Source: Faecalibacillus intestinalis
GTDB lineage: Bacteria; Bacillota_I; Bacilli_A; Erysipelotrichales; Coprobacillaceae
Direction of reading: 5' to 3'
Assembly: GCF_003024685.1 (NCBI RefSeq)
Contig: NZ_PYLQ01000011.1
Coordinates: forward strand, 377-64,376
Length of the DNA stretch: 64,000 bases
Shown here: positions 36,901 through 44,682 of the stretch, one piece after another
Layout: every line of letters starts with the position of its first letter
How positions within the stretch are numbered: position 1 is the first letter of the stretch
Translations under genes and position numbers: made by a program
The notes under the pieces: generated by a model
Told to the model about the DNA's origin: nothing
Seen by the model: only the letters and a program-made list of their open reading frames with translations
Database searches by the model: none

Positions 36901-39358
36901 AGATGGTTATGATGGAACAATCATGAAAGGAATTTATAAATTAACAGGGTTAACATTAGATAAAGCAGCTATTGGTGATGAAATAAATGATGTTGAAATT
37001 TGGTATACAAATAATGCTGAAAAATACGGAAGAAAAAAAGCAGATGGAATAAAAGCATCTGATGTTACAGAAGAAAATGGTTGGAAAAAGGCTGAAATAG
37101 TTGAAGAAAATGGAGAAGTAATAATTAAAGGTAAGGACTTGATTGGTGCATGGCCAACAGTTATTGCTTATAAAGATAAAAAATTAAAAGGAAATTGTTC
37201 TTTTAAATTAAAAATGGAATATGCTGCTATTGCTGCAGAAGGAGATCATTTACTTAATTCAATTTCTACATTACATCAAGATACTTTGCTTAGTGATGAT
37301 GCATCTGTAGATGTTGTTAAACGTTCATTAGAAGGAACTGTTTGGATTGATAAAGATAAAGATGGTAAATTGGAAGATGGTGAAAAAAGAGTAGAAAATG
37401 TTAAGGTGATTATTCTTAAGAAAAATGGTGATTGCTATGAATCATTTGAAGCTTATGAAGAAGTTGTACAAGATGGAGATATTTATAAAACAATTACACA
37501 TCCAACAACAATTACAACAGATAAAAACGGACATTACAAATTTGAAGGTTTACCTGAAGGTGAATATACAGTTGTTTTTGAATCATCTGATCAAACATCT
37601 TTAGAAAAATATGAAGCAACAATTGCTAATCAAGGTAGTGATAAAGAAAGTTCAAAAGTTACATCCGATAATATAGTTACAAAAAGTGAAACAGATCAAA
37701 GAATTGTAACAGGATCAATTCCTAATCTAACAATGCCTTCTAAAGAAGAAATGATTAATAACGGGCAATATGAATATAACTTACCAAATCAAAACTTAGG
37801 TTTAATTGAACCAATTATTCATATTAGTGGTGAAAAAATTTGGGATGATGTAGAAGACTACGATGGATTACGTCCAAATTCTATTGGAATACAAATAAAA
37901 AACGGTGATACAATTGTTAAAACAATTACTGTAACAAAAGATAATAATTGGAAATGGTCTGTTGATATGCCAAAATATGATAATCAAGGACAAGTAATTC
38001 AATATACAATAGATGAAGTAGATGTTGCTCATTATAATAAAACAATTAATTATGATGAAGATACAAAGAGTTATCAAATAACGAATAAACATAAGGTTGA
38101 AAAAATTACGATACCAGTTGAAAAAGTATGGAATGATAATAACAATAATGATGGTAAACGTACAAAACAAGTTATTGTTCATTTATATGCTGATGGTAAA
38201 GATACTGGAAAGACACTAACATTAAGTGATACTAATCATTGGAAAGATTCATTTGTTAATTTAGATCAATACAGCAATGGAAATAAAATTAATTATACTG
38301 TAAAAGAAGAAAAAGTGAATGGATATGAAATAGGATATACAGGTAGTCAAGATAAAGGCTATGTTATTACCAATACACATGATGTTGAAACAGTAGAAGT
38401 TAAAGGAACTAAAACATGGAATGATAATCATGATCAGGATGGAAAACGTCCTGAAAATATTACTGTTAGATTATATGCTGATGGTGTAGAAATTGCCTCA
38501 AAAGTAGTTGATAAAGATTCTAATTGGACATATGATTTTGGAAAACTTTCAAAATATAAAAAAGGAAAAGAAATCAATTATACAGTAGATGAAGATGAAG
38601 TAGCAGGTTATACTACAGAAATTAATAATTATGATATTACAAATACACATAAAATCTTAAAAACAAGTGTAAATGTAACAAAAGAATGGAATGATCAAGA
38701 TAATCAAGATGGTAAACGTGCTAAACAAGTTATTGTTCATTTATACGCTAATGGTAAAGATACTGGAAAAACATTAACTTTAAGTGATGATAATCAATGG
38801 ATTAGTTCATTTGATGATTTAAATCAATATAAAGATAGAAAAGAAATTGTTTATACAGTTCAAGAAGATGAAGTTAAAGGATATAAAGTAGGTATTACTG
38901 GAAATCAAAAGGATGGTTATATTATTACAAATAGTCATGATGTTGAAACTGTTCATCTTAAAGGAACTAAGACTTGGATTGATAATCATGATCAAGCACA
39001 TCAAAGACCTGATACTATTAGAGTACGTCTATATGCTGATGGAAAAGAAATTGCATTTCTAGATGTTTCAAAATCACAAGATTGGACATATGACTTTGGA
39101 AATCTTTCAAAATATAAAGAAGGAAAAGAAATCAATTATACAACCAGTGAAGATTATGTTAAAGGATATAATACATCTATTGATGGTATGAATATTACTA
39201 ATACTTATGTACCAGTTATAACAACAATTAAAAATGATGCAACTCAACATAAGTTATCTAAAATATTAACTGGAGATAATACAAATATTGTTTTATATTT
39301 AGGAATTTGCGTTTTAGCTATTATTGGATTGTATTTATTAAAGAAACAAAAGGCATAG
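33974..39358 (+). CDS. Giant Cna-B repeat surface adhesin, c-di-GMP riboswitch-controlled
   Basis: A 1794-residue cell-surface protein. Signal peptide 1-30 (VGVFAEE). About 30-1110: large extracellular region ending in a DUF11-like part (VYLEDTLPDGLTYIPNSAYWG). About 1119-1190: an SdrD-B-like domain (EGTVWIDKDKDG). About 1286-1750: five Cna-B domains, each with a K-x-W start, an E in YTV-x-E and a terminal ITNTH, which together are the residues that form internal Lys-Asn isopeptide bonds. The tail is KILTGDN at about 1764, a hydrophobic helix and KKQKA. Expression should depend on c-di-GMP through the leader. Similar c-di-GMP-controlled adhesins are known in Clostridioides difficile. Confidence 0.93.
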   Translation: MKKIFKKFKGIFCFTICLCIAVATFQVGVFAEESGVIVNSKLLQNNDGTVYGNGILSGLGDNGTPELNQLCYNKETGENRGYDNSQANDIVCSFDTVTYRVNTTLQNLGNVNHTITYEFIIPNDDELVLSTQTVTSDKIPEPVIDGNNKIYTISKELNVNEYNGGAIGVGFGLQIKNKHQDDTIEPTINVYVDNDKNHMSTVDNMKPVIVTTAPMYNIVLKKKTETIKLAEYDFDSDHTGYYGNPLLNGKDKDIKGYKINYGVALEVRKPGNGMRGVELPDPTKPFKFDVDLSEFTVNGINASSDFTPLLYRVCENKRDGDAVTDIAYSNKNASGNANDRIYCSNSGNYVVTQEGTTLHFEVTGYDTDFNHFPTGYENMPIGYSNGDINSILEGVFSTQQFQVVYPNNNETTSLSSYNPDTTGKTNISATAKVINMHAYSEVDGNVTTKETKIDDNKQTSNWDNTSPGSRNQSIFYSSTSNKKTWTDEYTPGKKFTNVDGDIAAVGATDLGFTVGYDQTNIISEDGNINNYPVAIDQLVLFNRNAFDEVKMKNFSREDTGYKCKISYGISNDGEALTNESMRTKNLSDFKFYDSLEDMKDDLKNNGRKQTCCDVVYVQYRGCPTKKGKPDVNLLTQFTSNLKKNPNIADQVYMVTAVTNTWSISDMQAYEQDVREYRGKTNGEKLNSEDWKQWIWHKTEQGKKPDELFKNINPSNATLDYRNEYTVPTYENGVYSDKVTPNNNITFADGIYVVPYTTSITKQVAQKSNGESRKFYNVSSNERYVDYKIDSKMSFWDNVTIPEGSTTTVYLEDTLPDGLTYIPNSAYWGGNYKSQFPKEGKVEGGKAIEPTISTNENGKTVLKWKIKKVNLVNGTLPSLYYSCKIGNTTDLNQDVNNNDVLQNTINIQTDEDKRPFTTYNNNEVTTSIIVNKNNEFYLGKTGKSVLELEDKGDFNLLLSNVNSNARDDVFAVDTMPQDGYDGTIMKGIYKLTGLTLDKAAIGDEINDVEIWYTNNAEKYGRKKADGIKASDVTEENGWKKAEIVEENGEVIIKGKDLIGAWPTVIAYKDKKLKGNCSFKLKMEYAAIAAEGDHLLNSISTLHQDTLLSDDASVDVVKRSLEGTVWIDKDKDGKLEDGEKRVENVKVIILKKNGDCYESFEAYEEVVQDGDIYKTITHPTTITTDKNGHYKFEGLPEGEYTVVFESSDQTSLEKYEATIANQGSDKESSKVTSDNIVTKSETDQRIVTGSIPNLTMPSKEEMINNGQYEYNLPNQNLGLIEPIIHISGEKIWDDVEDYDGLRPNSIGIQIKNGDTIVKTITVTKDNNWKWSVDMPKYDNQGQVIQYTIDEVDVAHYNKTINYDEDTKSYQITNKHKVEKITIPVEKVWNDNNNNDGKRTKQVIVHLYADGKDTGKTLTLSDTNHWKDSFVNLDQYSNGNKINYTVKEEKVNGYEIGYTGSQDKGYVITNTHDVETVEVKGTKTWNDNHDQDGKRPENITVRLYADGVEIASKVVDKDSNWTYDFGKLSKYKKGKEINYTVDEDEVAGYTTEINNYDITNTHKILKTSVNVTKEWNDQDNQDGKRAKQVIVHLYANGKDTGKTLTLSDDNQWISSFDDLNQYKDRKEIVYTVQEDEVKGYKVGITGNQKDGYIITNSHDVETVHLKGTKTWIDNHDQAHQRPDTIRVRLYADGKEIAFLDVSKSQDWTYDFGNLSKYKEGKEINYTTSEDYVKGYNTSIDGMNITNTYVPVITTIKNDATQHKLSKILTGDNTNIVLYLGICVLAIIGLYLLKKQKA
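38103..39218 (+). repeat. Tandem 558-bp duplication of a two-domain Cna-B unit
   Basis: Two units of 558 bases (38103-38660 and 38661-39218; 186 codons each) align without gaps. For example, CAAGTTATTGTTCATTTATA recurs at 38168 and 38726, and AAAGGAACTAA at 38402 and 38960. Each unit encodes two different Cna-B domains, so domains 2-3 were duplicated as a pair to give 4-5. Confidence 0.88.
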
Positions 39359-39362
39359 CCTT

Positions 39363-39393
39363 AAAGTGAGGATTAAAAACCTCACTTTTCTTT
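39363..39393 (+). terminator. Rho-independent terminator of the adhesin gene
   Basis: Perfect 9-bp stem AAAGTGAGG/CCTCACTTT (39363-39371, 39380-39388), then TCTTTTT. Confidence 0.9.
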
Positions 39394-39406
39394 TTATTAA
39401 GTATTA

Positions 39407-39432
39407 TGTAACATTAAATGAAACCTGTGACA
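39407..39432. promoter_or_regulatory. Three-half-site element, copy C
   Basis: TGTAACA at offset 0, TGAAACC at 12, TGTGACA at 19, the same register as copies A and B. It lies 161 bases before the small orphan paralog at 39593. Confidence 0.6.
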
Positions 39433-39531
39433 GCCTTTAGCTAATCTCTTTATTTAAGCTCTTAATGAGTGTATATTAATCATGTGGTGTGTTAGACATC
39501 AACATTTAGATATTTTTATATCTTCTTCCCA

Positions 39532-39570
39532 AACTATATTAAAGATACTAACTCTTTAATATAGTTTTCC
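39532..39570 (+). terminator. Long leader hairpin, attenuator-like
   Basis: Perfect 14-bp inverted repeat (39532-39545 and 39553-39566) with a 7-base loop, then TTTT. It stands 23 bases before the start of the small paralog, so it would terminate within the leader rather than after a gene. What would relieve it is unknown. Confidence 0.55.
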
Positions 39571-39592
39571 ACTATTTAGAAAGGATTTAATG

Positions 39593-39844
39593 ATGAACGA
39601 AAAAATAGAATTGTTAGAAAAAATAAGAATTTCTACTGATAGAAATTATATTTCAGGTTTACGAAATAATATTGCTTTTACTTATACGCAAGTAAATAAG
39701 ATTCTATTTTTTTCAATAGATGATTATTCTTTAGATGAATGGAATAATGCTATCAAGTATATTAATTAAAAGGACCTTTCATTTAACACAAAAAAAGAGG
39801 TAAAAAAAATAATTATATACTCATGTTTATTAAAGCAAGATTAA
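39593..39844 (+). pseudogene. Paralog of the small orphan protein, truncated by a stop
   Basis: Begins MNEKIELLEKIRISTDRNYIS and contains IDDYSLDEWNNAIKYIN, matching the 78-residue protein at 33515, then meets TAA at 39767-39769 (58 residues). The same frame continues after the stop (KDLSFNTKKEVKKI, then CLLKQD) and matches the remaining part of the paralog, up to a second stop at 39842. So it is either a shortened working protein or a fresh pseudogene. A GAAAGG site lies upstream; a second ATG directly precedes the chosen one. Confidence 0.75.
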
Positions 39845-39940
39845 ATGATTTATAGAGATTACGAACATTTCGTAATTTTTTTATTTTTTTAAAGAAAAAA
39901 GTAAAAAAAGAGACGATATATATAATAGGAGGTATATTTT

Positions 39941-40822
39941 ATGGAAGGTATAATTGAAAAAAGTTCATCTAATCATAAACTAGTATTAGATAACTATTGT
40001 AAGTTGATTATTTGTCATGAAGAAATATTAAGTAGAATAGTTAAATGTTTTGTTGATGAAGCAAAACATTTAACTCTGAATGAAATTGAAAGATTGATCA
40101 AAGAAAAGAAATCTTTTCAACATTTAGATAAAGAAAACTTTATTCCCTATAGTGGTAAAACGAATTATGATTTCCTTTGTACGATTGATTTATCCCCAAG
40201 AATCTATCTAAATGTTGAAATACAAAACGATCCAAATCCAGGTTATTCTCTGATTACACGAGGTCTTACTTATATCTCAAGAATCATGACCACACAATGG
40301 AAAAATGAATATTATGACTATGATTATAATCATATAAAGAAAGTCTATTCAATTTGGATATTACCACAATCTGCCAAAAAGAATGATGGTCATATCAATG
40401 CATATAAGATAGATGAAATAAATATCAATGGAACAACAATAGAAAGAATAGAAACCTATGACAAAGGTGTACTTATTATGATATACTTGAACAAAGAACA
40501 TGATACTAATGAAAAGTATATAATCTATGATAACATACTAACACCACTTGTTACTTTTTTAAATAATGTATTAAATTATCAAGAAAAAAGAAAGATTTTG
40601 AAAAAATATGGTTTTAAGGTAATAGATAAGGAGATAGAAAAGATGTGTAACTTAGGAGAAATGATTGAAAGAGAAGCAAAACAAAAAGAAAGAAGAGTAA
40701 TGAACCTAGAACATTTACAAAATGTAATGCATGAGCTTCAATGTTCTATGCAAAGAGCAATGGATATTTTAAAATTAACAGATGATGAAAGAGAAGAAAT
40801 TAGAAAATATTTTCAAGCTTAA
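39941..40822 (+). CDS. Rpn-type PD-(D/E)XK nuclease/transposase-like protein
   Basis: A 293-residue member of the Rpn/PDDEXK transposase-like family, thought to promote recombination. Nuclease core residues are visible: DFLCTIDLSPRIYLNVEIQND (Asp, then E-x-Q). It continues with TRGLTYISRIM, VYSIWILP and a charged helical tail (residues about 240-293) typical of the family. An ATAGGAGGT site precedes the ATG and a terminator follows. Such genes are usually dispersed in many copies in gut Firmicutes, so this is likely a mobile or repeated family member. Confidence 0.85.
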   Translation: MEGIIEKSSSNHKLVLDNYCKLIICHEEILSRIVKCFVDEAKHLTLNEIERLIKEKKSFQHLDKENFIPYSGKTNYDFLCTIDLSPRIYLNVEIQNDPNPGYSLITRGLTYISRIMTTQWKNEYYDYDYNHIKKVYSIWILPQSAKKNDGHINAYKIDEININGTTIERIETYDKGVLIMIYLNKEHDTNEKYIIYDNILTPLVTFLNNVLNYQEKRKILKKYGFKVIDKEIEKMCNLGEMIEREAKQKERRVMNLEHLQNVMHELQCSMQRAMDILKLTDDEREEIRKYFQA

Positions 40823-40825
40823 CAT

Positions 40826-40856
40826 AAAAGGATAGCAGTTTAGCTATCCTTTTTAA
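40826..40856. terminator. Bidirectional terminator
   Basis: Perfect 11-bp stem AAAAGGATAGC/GCTATCCTTTT (40826-40836, 40843-40853), flanked so that it can serve the Rpn gene on the plus strand and the glycosyltransferase gene on the minus strand. Confidence 0.88.
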
Positions 40857-40860
40857 AAGA

Positions 40861-41772
40861 CTACACTTTTTTATTTGTGTTTTTAATAATATAAATAGGT
40901 CGTTGTTTAGATTCAAAATAACAAGAGGAACAATATTGGCCTAAAATAGCTACAAATACAAGTTGGATACCACTTAAAAATAAAACTAAACTTGTTAAGT
41001 AGGATAGATGATGAATAAAAATAGAATATAAAGATATAAAACATGCTATTAATATCAATATTCCGCCAATAACTCCAGCCATTGTAATGGGTGTAGAAGA
41101 AAAAGAAAAGATACCTTTAAATGCATAAGAAAATAAACTTTTAAAACTCCATTTTGTCTTACCTGCAGGACGTTCTACATTATGAAATTCTAACCATTTA
41201 GTATTAAAACCAACAAAAGAAAACATGCCTTTCATATAACGATTATATTCTTTTAATTCTAAAATCGCATCTACCATTTGTCTTGTCATCATTCTAAAAT
41301 CACCTGCTCCATCATCCATATCCATTTTCGTAAGATATTGAATCACTTTATAAAAACTATGTGATAAAAAATTTCTTAATTTATTTTCACCAATACGATC
41401 AATTCTTTTACCAGCACAACAATCATAGTCTTCATATTTTAATGCTTGATACATAGATTCTAATAAATAAGGTGGATGTTGTAGATCTGCATCCATGATG
41501 ACTACATAATCACCACTCGCATTTTCTAAACCAGCATACATAGCGGCTTCTTTTCCAAAATTACGTGAAAATGAATAATAGAAACAATGTTTATTTTTAT
41601 GTGCTAATAGTTTGAGTATATCTTCACTATGATCTTGACTACCATCATTAATAAAAAGAATTTCATAATCAATATTTTGAATTTTCTCTAAAGTATGTAC
41701 AACTTCTTTATAGAAAAGGGGTAAAACTTCTTCTTCGTTAAAACATGGAACAATGACACTTATTTTATCCAT
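40861..41772 (-). CDS. GT2 polyprenyl-phosphate glycosyltransferase (CsbB/GtrB-like)
   Basis: A membrane-bound glycosyltransferase of 303 residues that loads a sugar onto undecaprenyl phosphate. It has the GT-A start SVIVPCFNEEEVLPLF, the metal-binding DADLQHPP, a KEAAMYAGLENASGDY block and two C-terminal membrane helices (about 228-285). The start at 41772 has GAAGGTG upstream and lies inside the end of the GtrA gene (8-base overlap). With the adjacent flippase-like GtrA and the YfhO protein it makes up a three-component system; in Bacillus subtilis, CsbB with YfhO adds GlcNAc to lipoteichoic acid. Confidence 0.92.
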   Translation of the reverse strand: MDKISVIVPCFNEEEVLPLFYKEVVHTLEKIQNIDYEILFINDGSQDHSEDILKLLAHKNKHCFYYSFSRNFGKEAAMYAGLENASGDYVVIMDADLQHPPYLLESMYQALKYEDYDCCAGKRIDRIGENKLRNFLSHSFYKVIQYLTKMDMDDGAGDFRMMTRQMVDAILELKEYNRYMKGMFSFVGFNTKWLEFHNVERPAGKTKWSFKSLFSYAFKGIFSFSSTPITMAGVIGGILILIACFISLYSIFIHHLSYLTSLVLFLSGIQLVFVAILGQYCSSCYFESKQRPIYIIKNTNKKV

Positions 41773-42160
41773 TATAAACACCTTCTTTTTTAAAAATTTT
41801 AAACTTACATAAAACATAATTTGATAAAATAGTTACAAAACTTACTAATAACTTAGAAAACATGGGTTGTATATGCATTAAAGTAATAAAAATATATAAA
41901 CAACCATTTTCAACAATTAAAGTTAAAAATCTTAACAAAACAAAAGAACTCAATTCTTTTTTGATATCATTTTGACTTTCAAATACATATTTTTTATTAG
42001 CATAATAAGCAAATATAACAGCAAAAAACCAGGAGATACTATTAGCGACTAACCAATGACAATGGATCATCAATAAAACAAAATAAACAATATAATTAAC
42101 AAGTGTAGTCATAATACCTACAAAAACATAACTAATAATCTCTTTAGTATTTTCTTTCAT
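41765..42160 (-). CDS. GtrA/GtcA family membrane protein
   Basis: 131 residues with four membrane helices: VGIMTTLVNYIVYFVLL, SISWFFAVIFAYYANKKYVF, a third near residue 80 and a fourth near 105. The NKKYVF signature after the second helix is characteristic. GtrA/GtcA proteins are proposed to flip the undecaprenyl-phosphate-sugar to the outer face. It overlaps both neighbours (17 bases with yfhO, 8 with the GT2 gene), so the three are translationally linked. Confidence 0.92.
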   Translation of the reverse strand: MKENTKEIISYVFVGIMTTLVNYIVYFVLLMIHCHWLVANSISWFFAVIFAYYANKKYVFESQNDIKKELSSFVLLRFLTLIVENGCLYIFITLMHIQPMFSKLLVSFVTILSNYVLCKFKIFKKEGVYNG

Positions 42161-44510
42161 CTTTTATTTTCCTTTCAATTAAATAATGTATAAAAACAAC
42201 CATAAATCCAAAATAAGATAAAATAAAACCTAATCTATAACTATAAGGAGTAAACTTAATTTGAATTTGATGTTTTCCTTTTTTGATTTTACATCCTAAA
42301 AAAGCTTCGTTAACAACTTCACTTTTAACTTCTTGATGATCAACTAAAATTTGATATCCACGATCATAAGGAATACGTGTAATAAAATAACCATCATTAC
42401 TTACATTTATTGTTCCATTTAAAATATCTTTTCCTTTATTTATAGATAGAGGATCAACTTTTATATTTTTAAGAGCATTTTTATTTAAAGAATAAGTTTG
42501 AATATTCTTTAAGTCATAGTGTCCTTTAGATAATGAAATAGATAATTGTTGAGCTGTTAATAAATAAGTAAAATGTGTATTTTGATTATAATAAGGTGAA
42601 GTACTTTTTGATAATTTATTTTTTATACCATTAATAGTAATAGAAACACTTTGTAAAGGTAGATGATTAATAACATCTCCTTCAATTACAATGATTTCAT
42701 TATTTGTTTTTCTATTTAGTTGATAATTAATATGTGTTTTTTTATTATTTTTAATTTGATATTCTTTTTTTAAACCCATATCTTCTTTAATAAATTGACT
42801 TTGATAATCATTATTTCCATCTTTTACAATTGCTTGATGATATAGTGTATCTAAAGTATAAGGGTATTTCAGTTTTTGAAATTGGTTTTGACTATAAAGT
42901 TGATTTGTCGCATAAGCGATAGGTTTAACATCTTGACTTTGATAAAGCTTTAAACCATTTATTTCATCAACTTTTTGATATCCTTCAATTTTCTTTTTAG
43001 AAACAACAGAATCAACAGACATCAGTTTTAAATAAAAGAGATGATTTTGATCTATTTGGGCAACACGATTATTAATTGAAATAGGCAATTTCAATGTATC
43101 ATATAAGTATGAATTATATAATTTATGATTTGTTGATGTATAACCAGAAATACGTGTTATTTGATTTTGATATGTTTGATTCATATTTTGTTTGCTTTGA
43201 TTTAAATTAACTAAAGTATTGATTTTATTTCTTTGAATGAGTGTTTCTACTTCTTCATTTGAATAGTTTTGATATTGTTTTGTTGATATAAAACTTGTTG
43301 TTGGATTATTAAAATAAACAACAAGTAAAGGAATCAATAAATAGATAAAAACTATTTGTTGATGGTGCTTATAAAAATAAAGAATGGTTAAGCTGACGAT
43401 TAAATCAATACATACAAGATAAGGTTGAGTGATAAAAAATAATGGTAAAATAATTAAAATAAGCATAGAATAATTGATTCTAAAAGTGAAATCTTCTAAA
43501 ACTAAACCTGCTTGTAAAATAATGAGAGGTATAAATACAATGAGTATTTTACTTCTAGCATATAAAAAACCATTCATTATAAAACTAATTAAAGGACAAA
43601 ACATAGAAATTATAATAATTAATGATAGTAAACGCGTTTTCTTTTTATATAGACCATATACAATTAAAATCCAAATAAGATATGTAAATCCACAACCATA
43701 ATTGTTATAAAGTAAACCTTTTAAAGAAAAGGTAGGCATTAATAAATCTAATAGATGTGTTGAACTTACACTTTTACTACCATCAACAATAACATATAAA
43801 GTAGGAATTGTATAAATAGCAGTTAGTAATACAATACCTACATAAGCTATTAATAAATGAAATAAAGGTTTCTTATATTCTTTATGATTGGCACATTGCA
43901 TAACGAAATAAATAAAACAAACAATAAAACAAGCAATACAATAAAAATAACTATGTAAAACAATACAACTTCCCCAAATAATAATGCCTGTAAAATGATG
44001 ATTAATAAAATAATGATCAATACTTCTTAACATCAAAAATAAAAAAGGCATATAATTCACAAACATGACTTGTTTGTGAAATTGAAAAAAGATAGAAGAT
44101 AATAAAACAAATAAACTTAATAAAAAACATAAATCATTTCTTTTTAAATGTCTTTTTAGGAAAAAATAACAAGTTAAATTTGTTAGAATTAAAAGAAATA
44201 CTTGATAACCAATAAAAAGATCAATCATCTTTACATTGATAAATAGTGCTCCTAATAAAACATCAAATCTTAAAGAACCATAATAAGAAAAATAATAAAT
44301 ATTAACTCCTGACATTAAATGAGAAAGATAAGTAGGAAAAATAGTTCCTTCTTCTCTTATCGCATGTCTTAATGCATCAGCAATTGTAATATGTTGATTA
44401 AACCAATCAACTTTATTTCCAAATAATAAGTTTTGACTTGTGATAATAAATAAAAATAACAAGGGAATCATTATTAAAAGGAATATATATAAATAATCTT
44501 TTCTTTTCAT
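42144..44510 (-). CDS. YfhO family GT-C-type membrane protein (lipoteichoic acid glycosylation)
   Basis: A 788-residue protein with about a dozen membrane helices and a long extracellular C-terminal part (about 400-760) before a last helix. It begins with a GT-C-type first loop (NKVDWFNQHITIADALRHAI, then GTIFPTYLSHLMSGVNIYYF). YfhO of B. subtilis is the extracellular transferase that moves GlcNAc from its lipid carrier to lipoteichoic acid. First gene of the operon; an AGGT site is upstream and AT-rich direct repeats lie in the divergent promoter region. Confidence 0.88.
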   Translation of the reverse strand: MKRKDYLYIFLLIMIPLLFLFIITSQNLLFGNKVDWFNQHITIADALRHAIREEGTIFPTYLSHLMSGVNIYYFSYYGSLRFDVLLGALFINVKMIDLFIGYQVFLLILTNLTCYFFLKRHLKRNDLCFLLSLFVLLSSIFFQFHKQVMFVNYMPFLFLMLRSIDHYFINHHFTGIIIWGSCIVLHSYFYCIACFIVCFIYFVMQCANHKEYKKPLFHLLIAYVGIVLLTAIYTIPTLYVIVDGSKSVSSTHLLDLLMPTFSLKGLLYNNYGCGFTYLIWILIVYGLYKKKTRLLSLIIIISMFCPLISFIMNGFLYARSKILIVFIPLIILQAGLVLEDFTFRINYSMLILIILPLFFITQPYLVCIDLIVSLTILYFYKHHQQIVFIYLLIPLLVVYFNNPTTSFISTKQYQNYSNEEVETLIQRNKINTLVNLNQSKQNMNQTYQNQITRISGYTSTNHKLYNSYLYDTLKLPISINNRVAQIDQNHLFYLKLMSVDSVVSKKKIEGYQKVDEINGLKLYQSQDVKPIAYATNQLYSQNQFQKLKYPYTLDTLYHQAIVKDGNNDYQSQFIKEDMGLKKEYQIKNNKKTHINYQLNRKTNNEIIVIEGDVINHLPLQSVSITINGIKNKLSKSTSPYYNQNTHFTYLLTAQQLSISLSKGHYDLKNIQTYSLNKNALKNIKVDPLSINKGKDILNGTINVSNDGYFITRIPYDRGYQILVDHQEVKSEVVNEAFLGCKIKKGKHQIQIKFTPYSYRLGFILSYFGFMVVFIHYLIERKIKDERKY

Positions 44511-44546
44511 CTTTTTTTACCTCAAAAAGAATTGTATCAATGAATT

Positions 44547-44650
44547 CTTAATAATCGCCTTAATTAATTCTAAAGAATTCCTAAACAACTTTATAAATTG
44601 TGGTTATTCTTTTTAGAAAGTCTTAAGAATTCTTATGAATTGTTATTAAG
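44547..44650. promoter_or_regulatory. Direct repeats in the divergent yfhO / PIG-L promoter region
   Basis: Two clusters of phased repeats. Starts at 44547, 44559, 44570 and 44581 (CTTAATAATCG, CTTAATTAATT, CTAAAGAATTC, CTAAACAACTT) are 11-12 bases apart. Starts at 44621, 44631 and 44641 (TCTTAAGAAT, TCTTATGAAT, TGTTATTAAG) are 10 apart. Helically phased direct repeats are typical binding sites of OmpR/PhoB-family regulators, and one is encoded 700 bases downstream. Confidence 0.5.
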
Positions 44651-44682
44651 AAAGAAGTGATAAGGTATAAGAGGTGATAGAA

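Noticed and set aside
37830-39230. CRISPR array or minisatellite from the repeated sequence
   Set aside because: Repeats are 558-bp coding units encoding Cna-B domains, with no short spacer structure.
40861-44510. Phage serotype-conversion (gtrABC) island
   Set aside because: No integrase, attachment site or phage gene is nearby, and the third member is YfhO, which points to lipoteichoic acid glycosylation.
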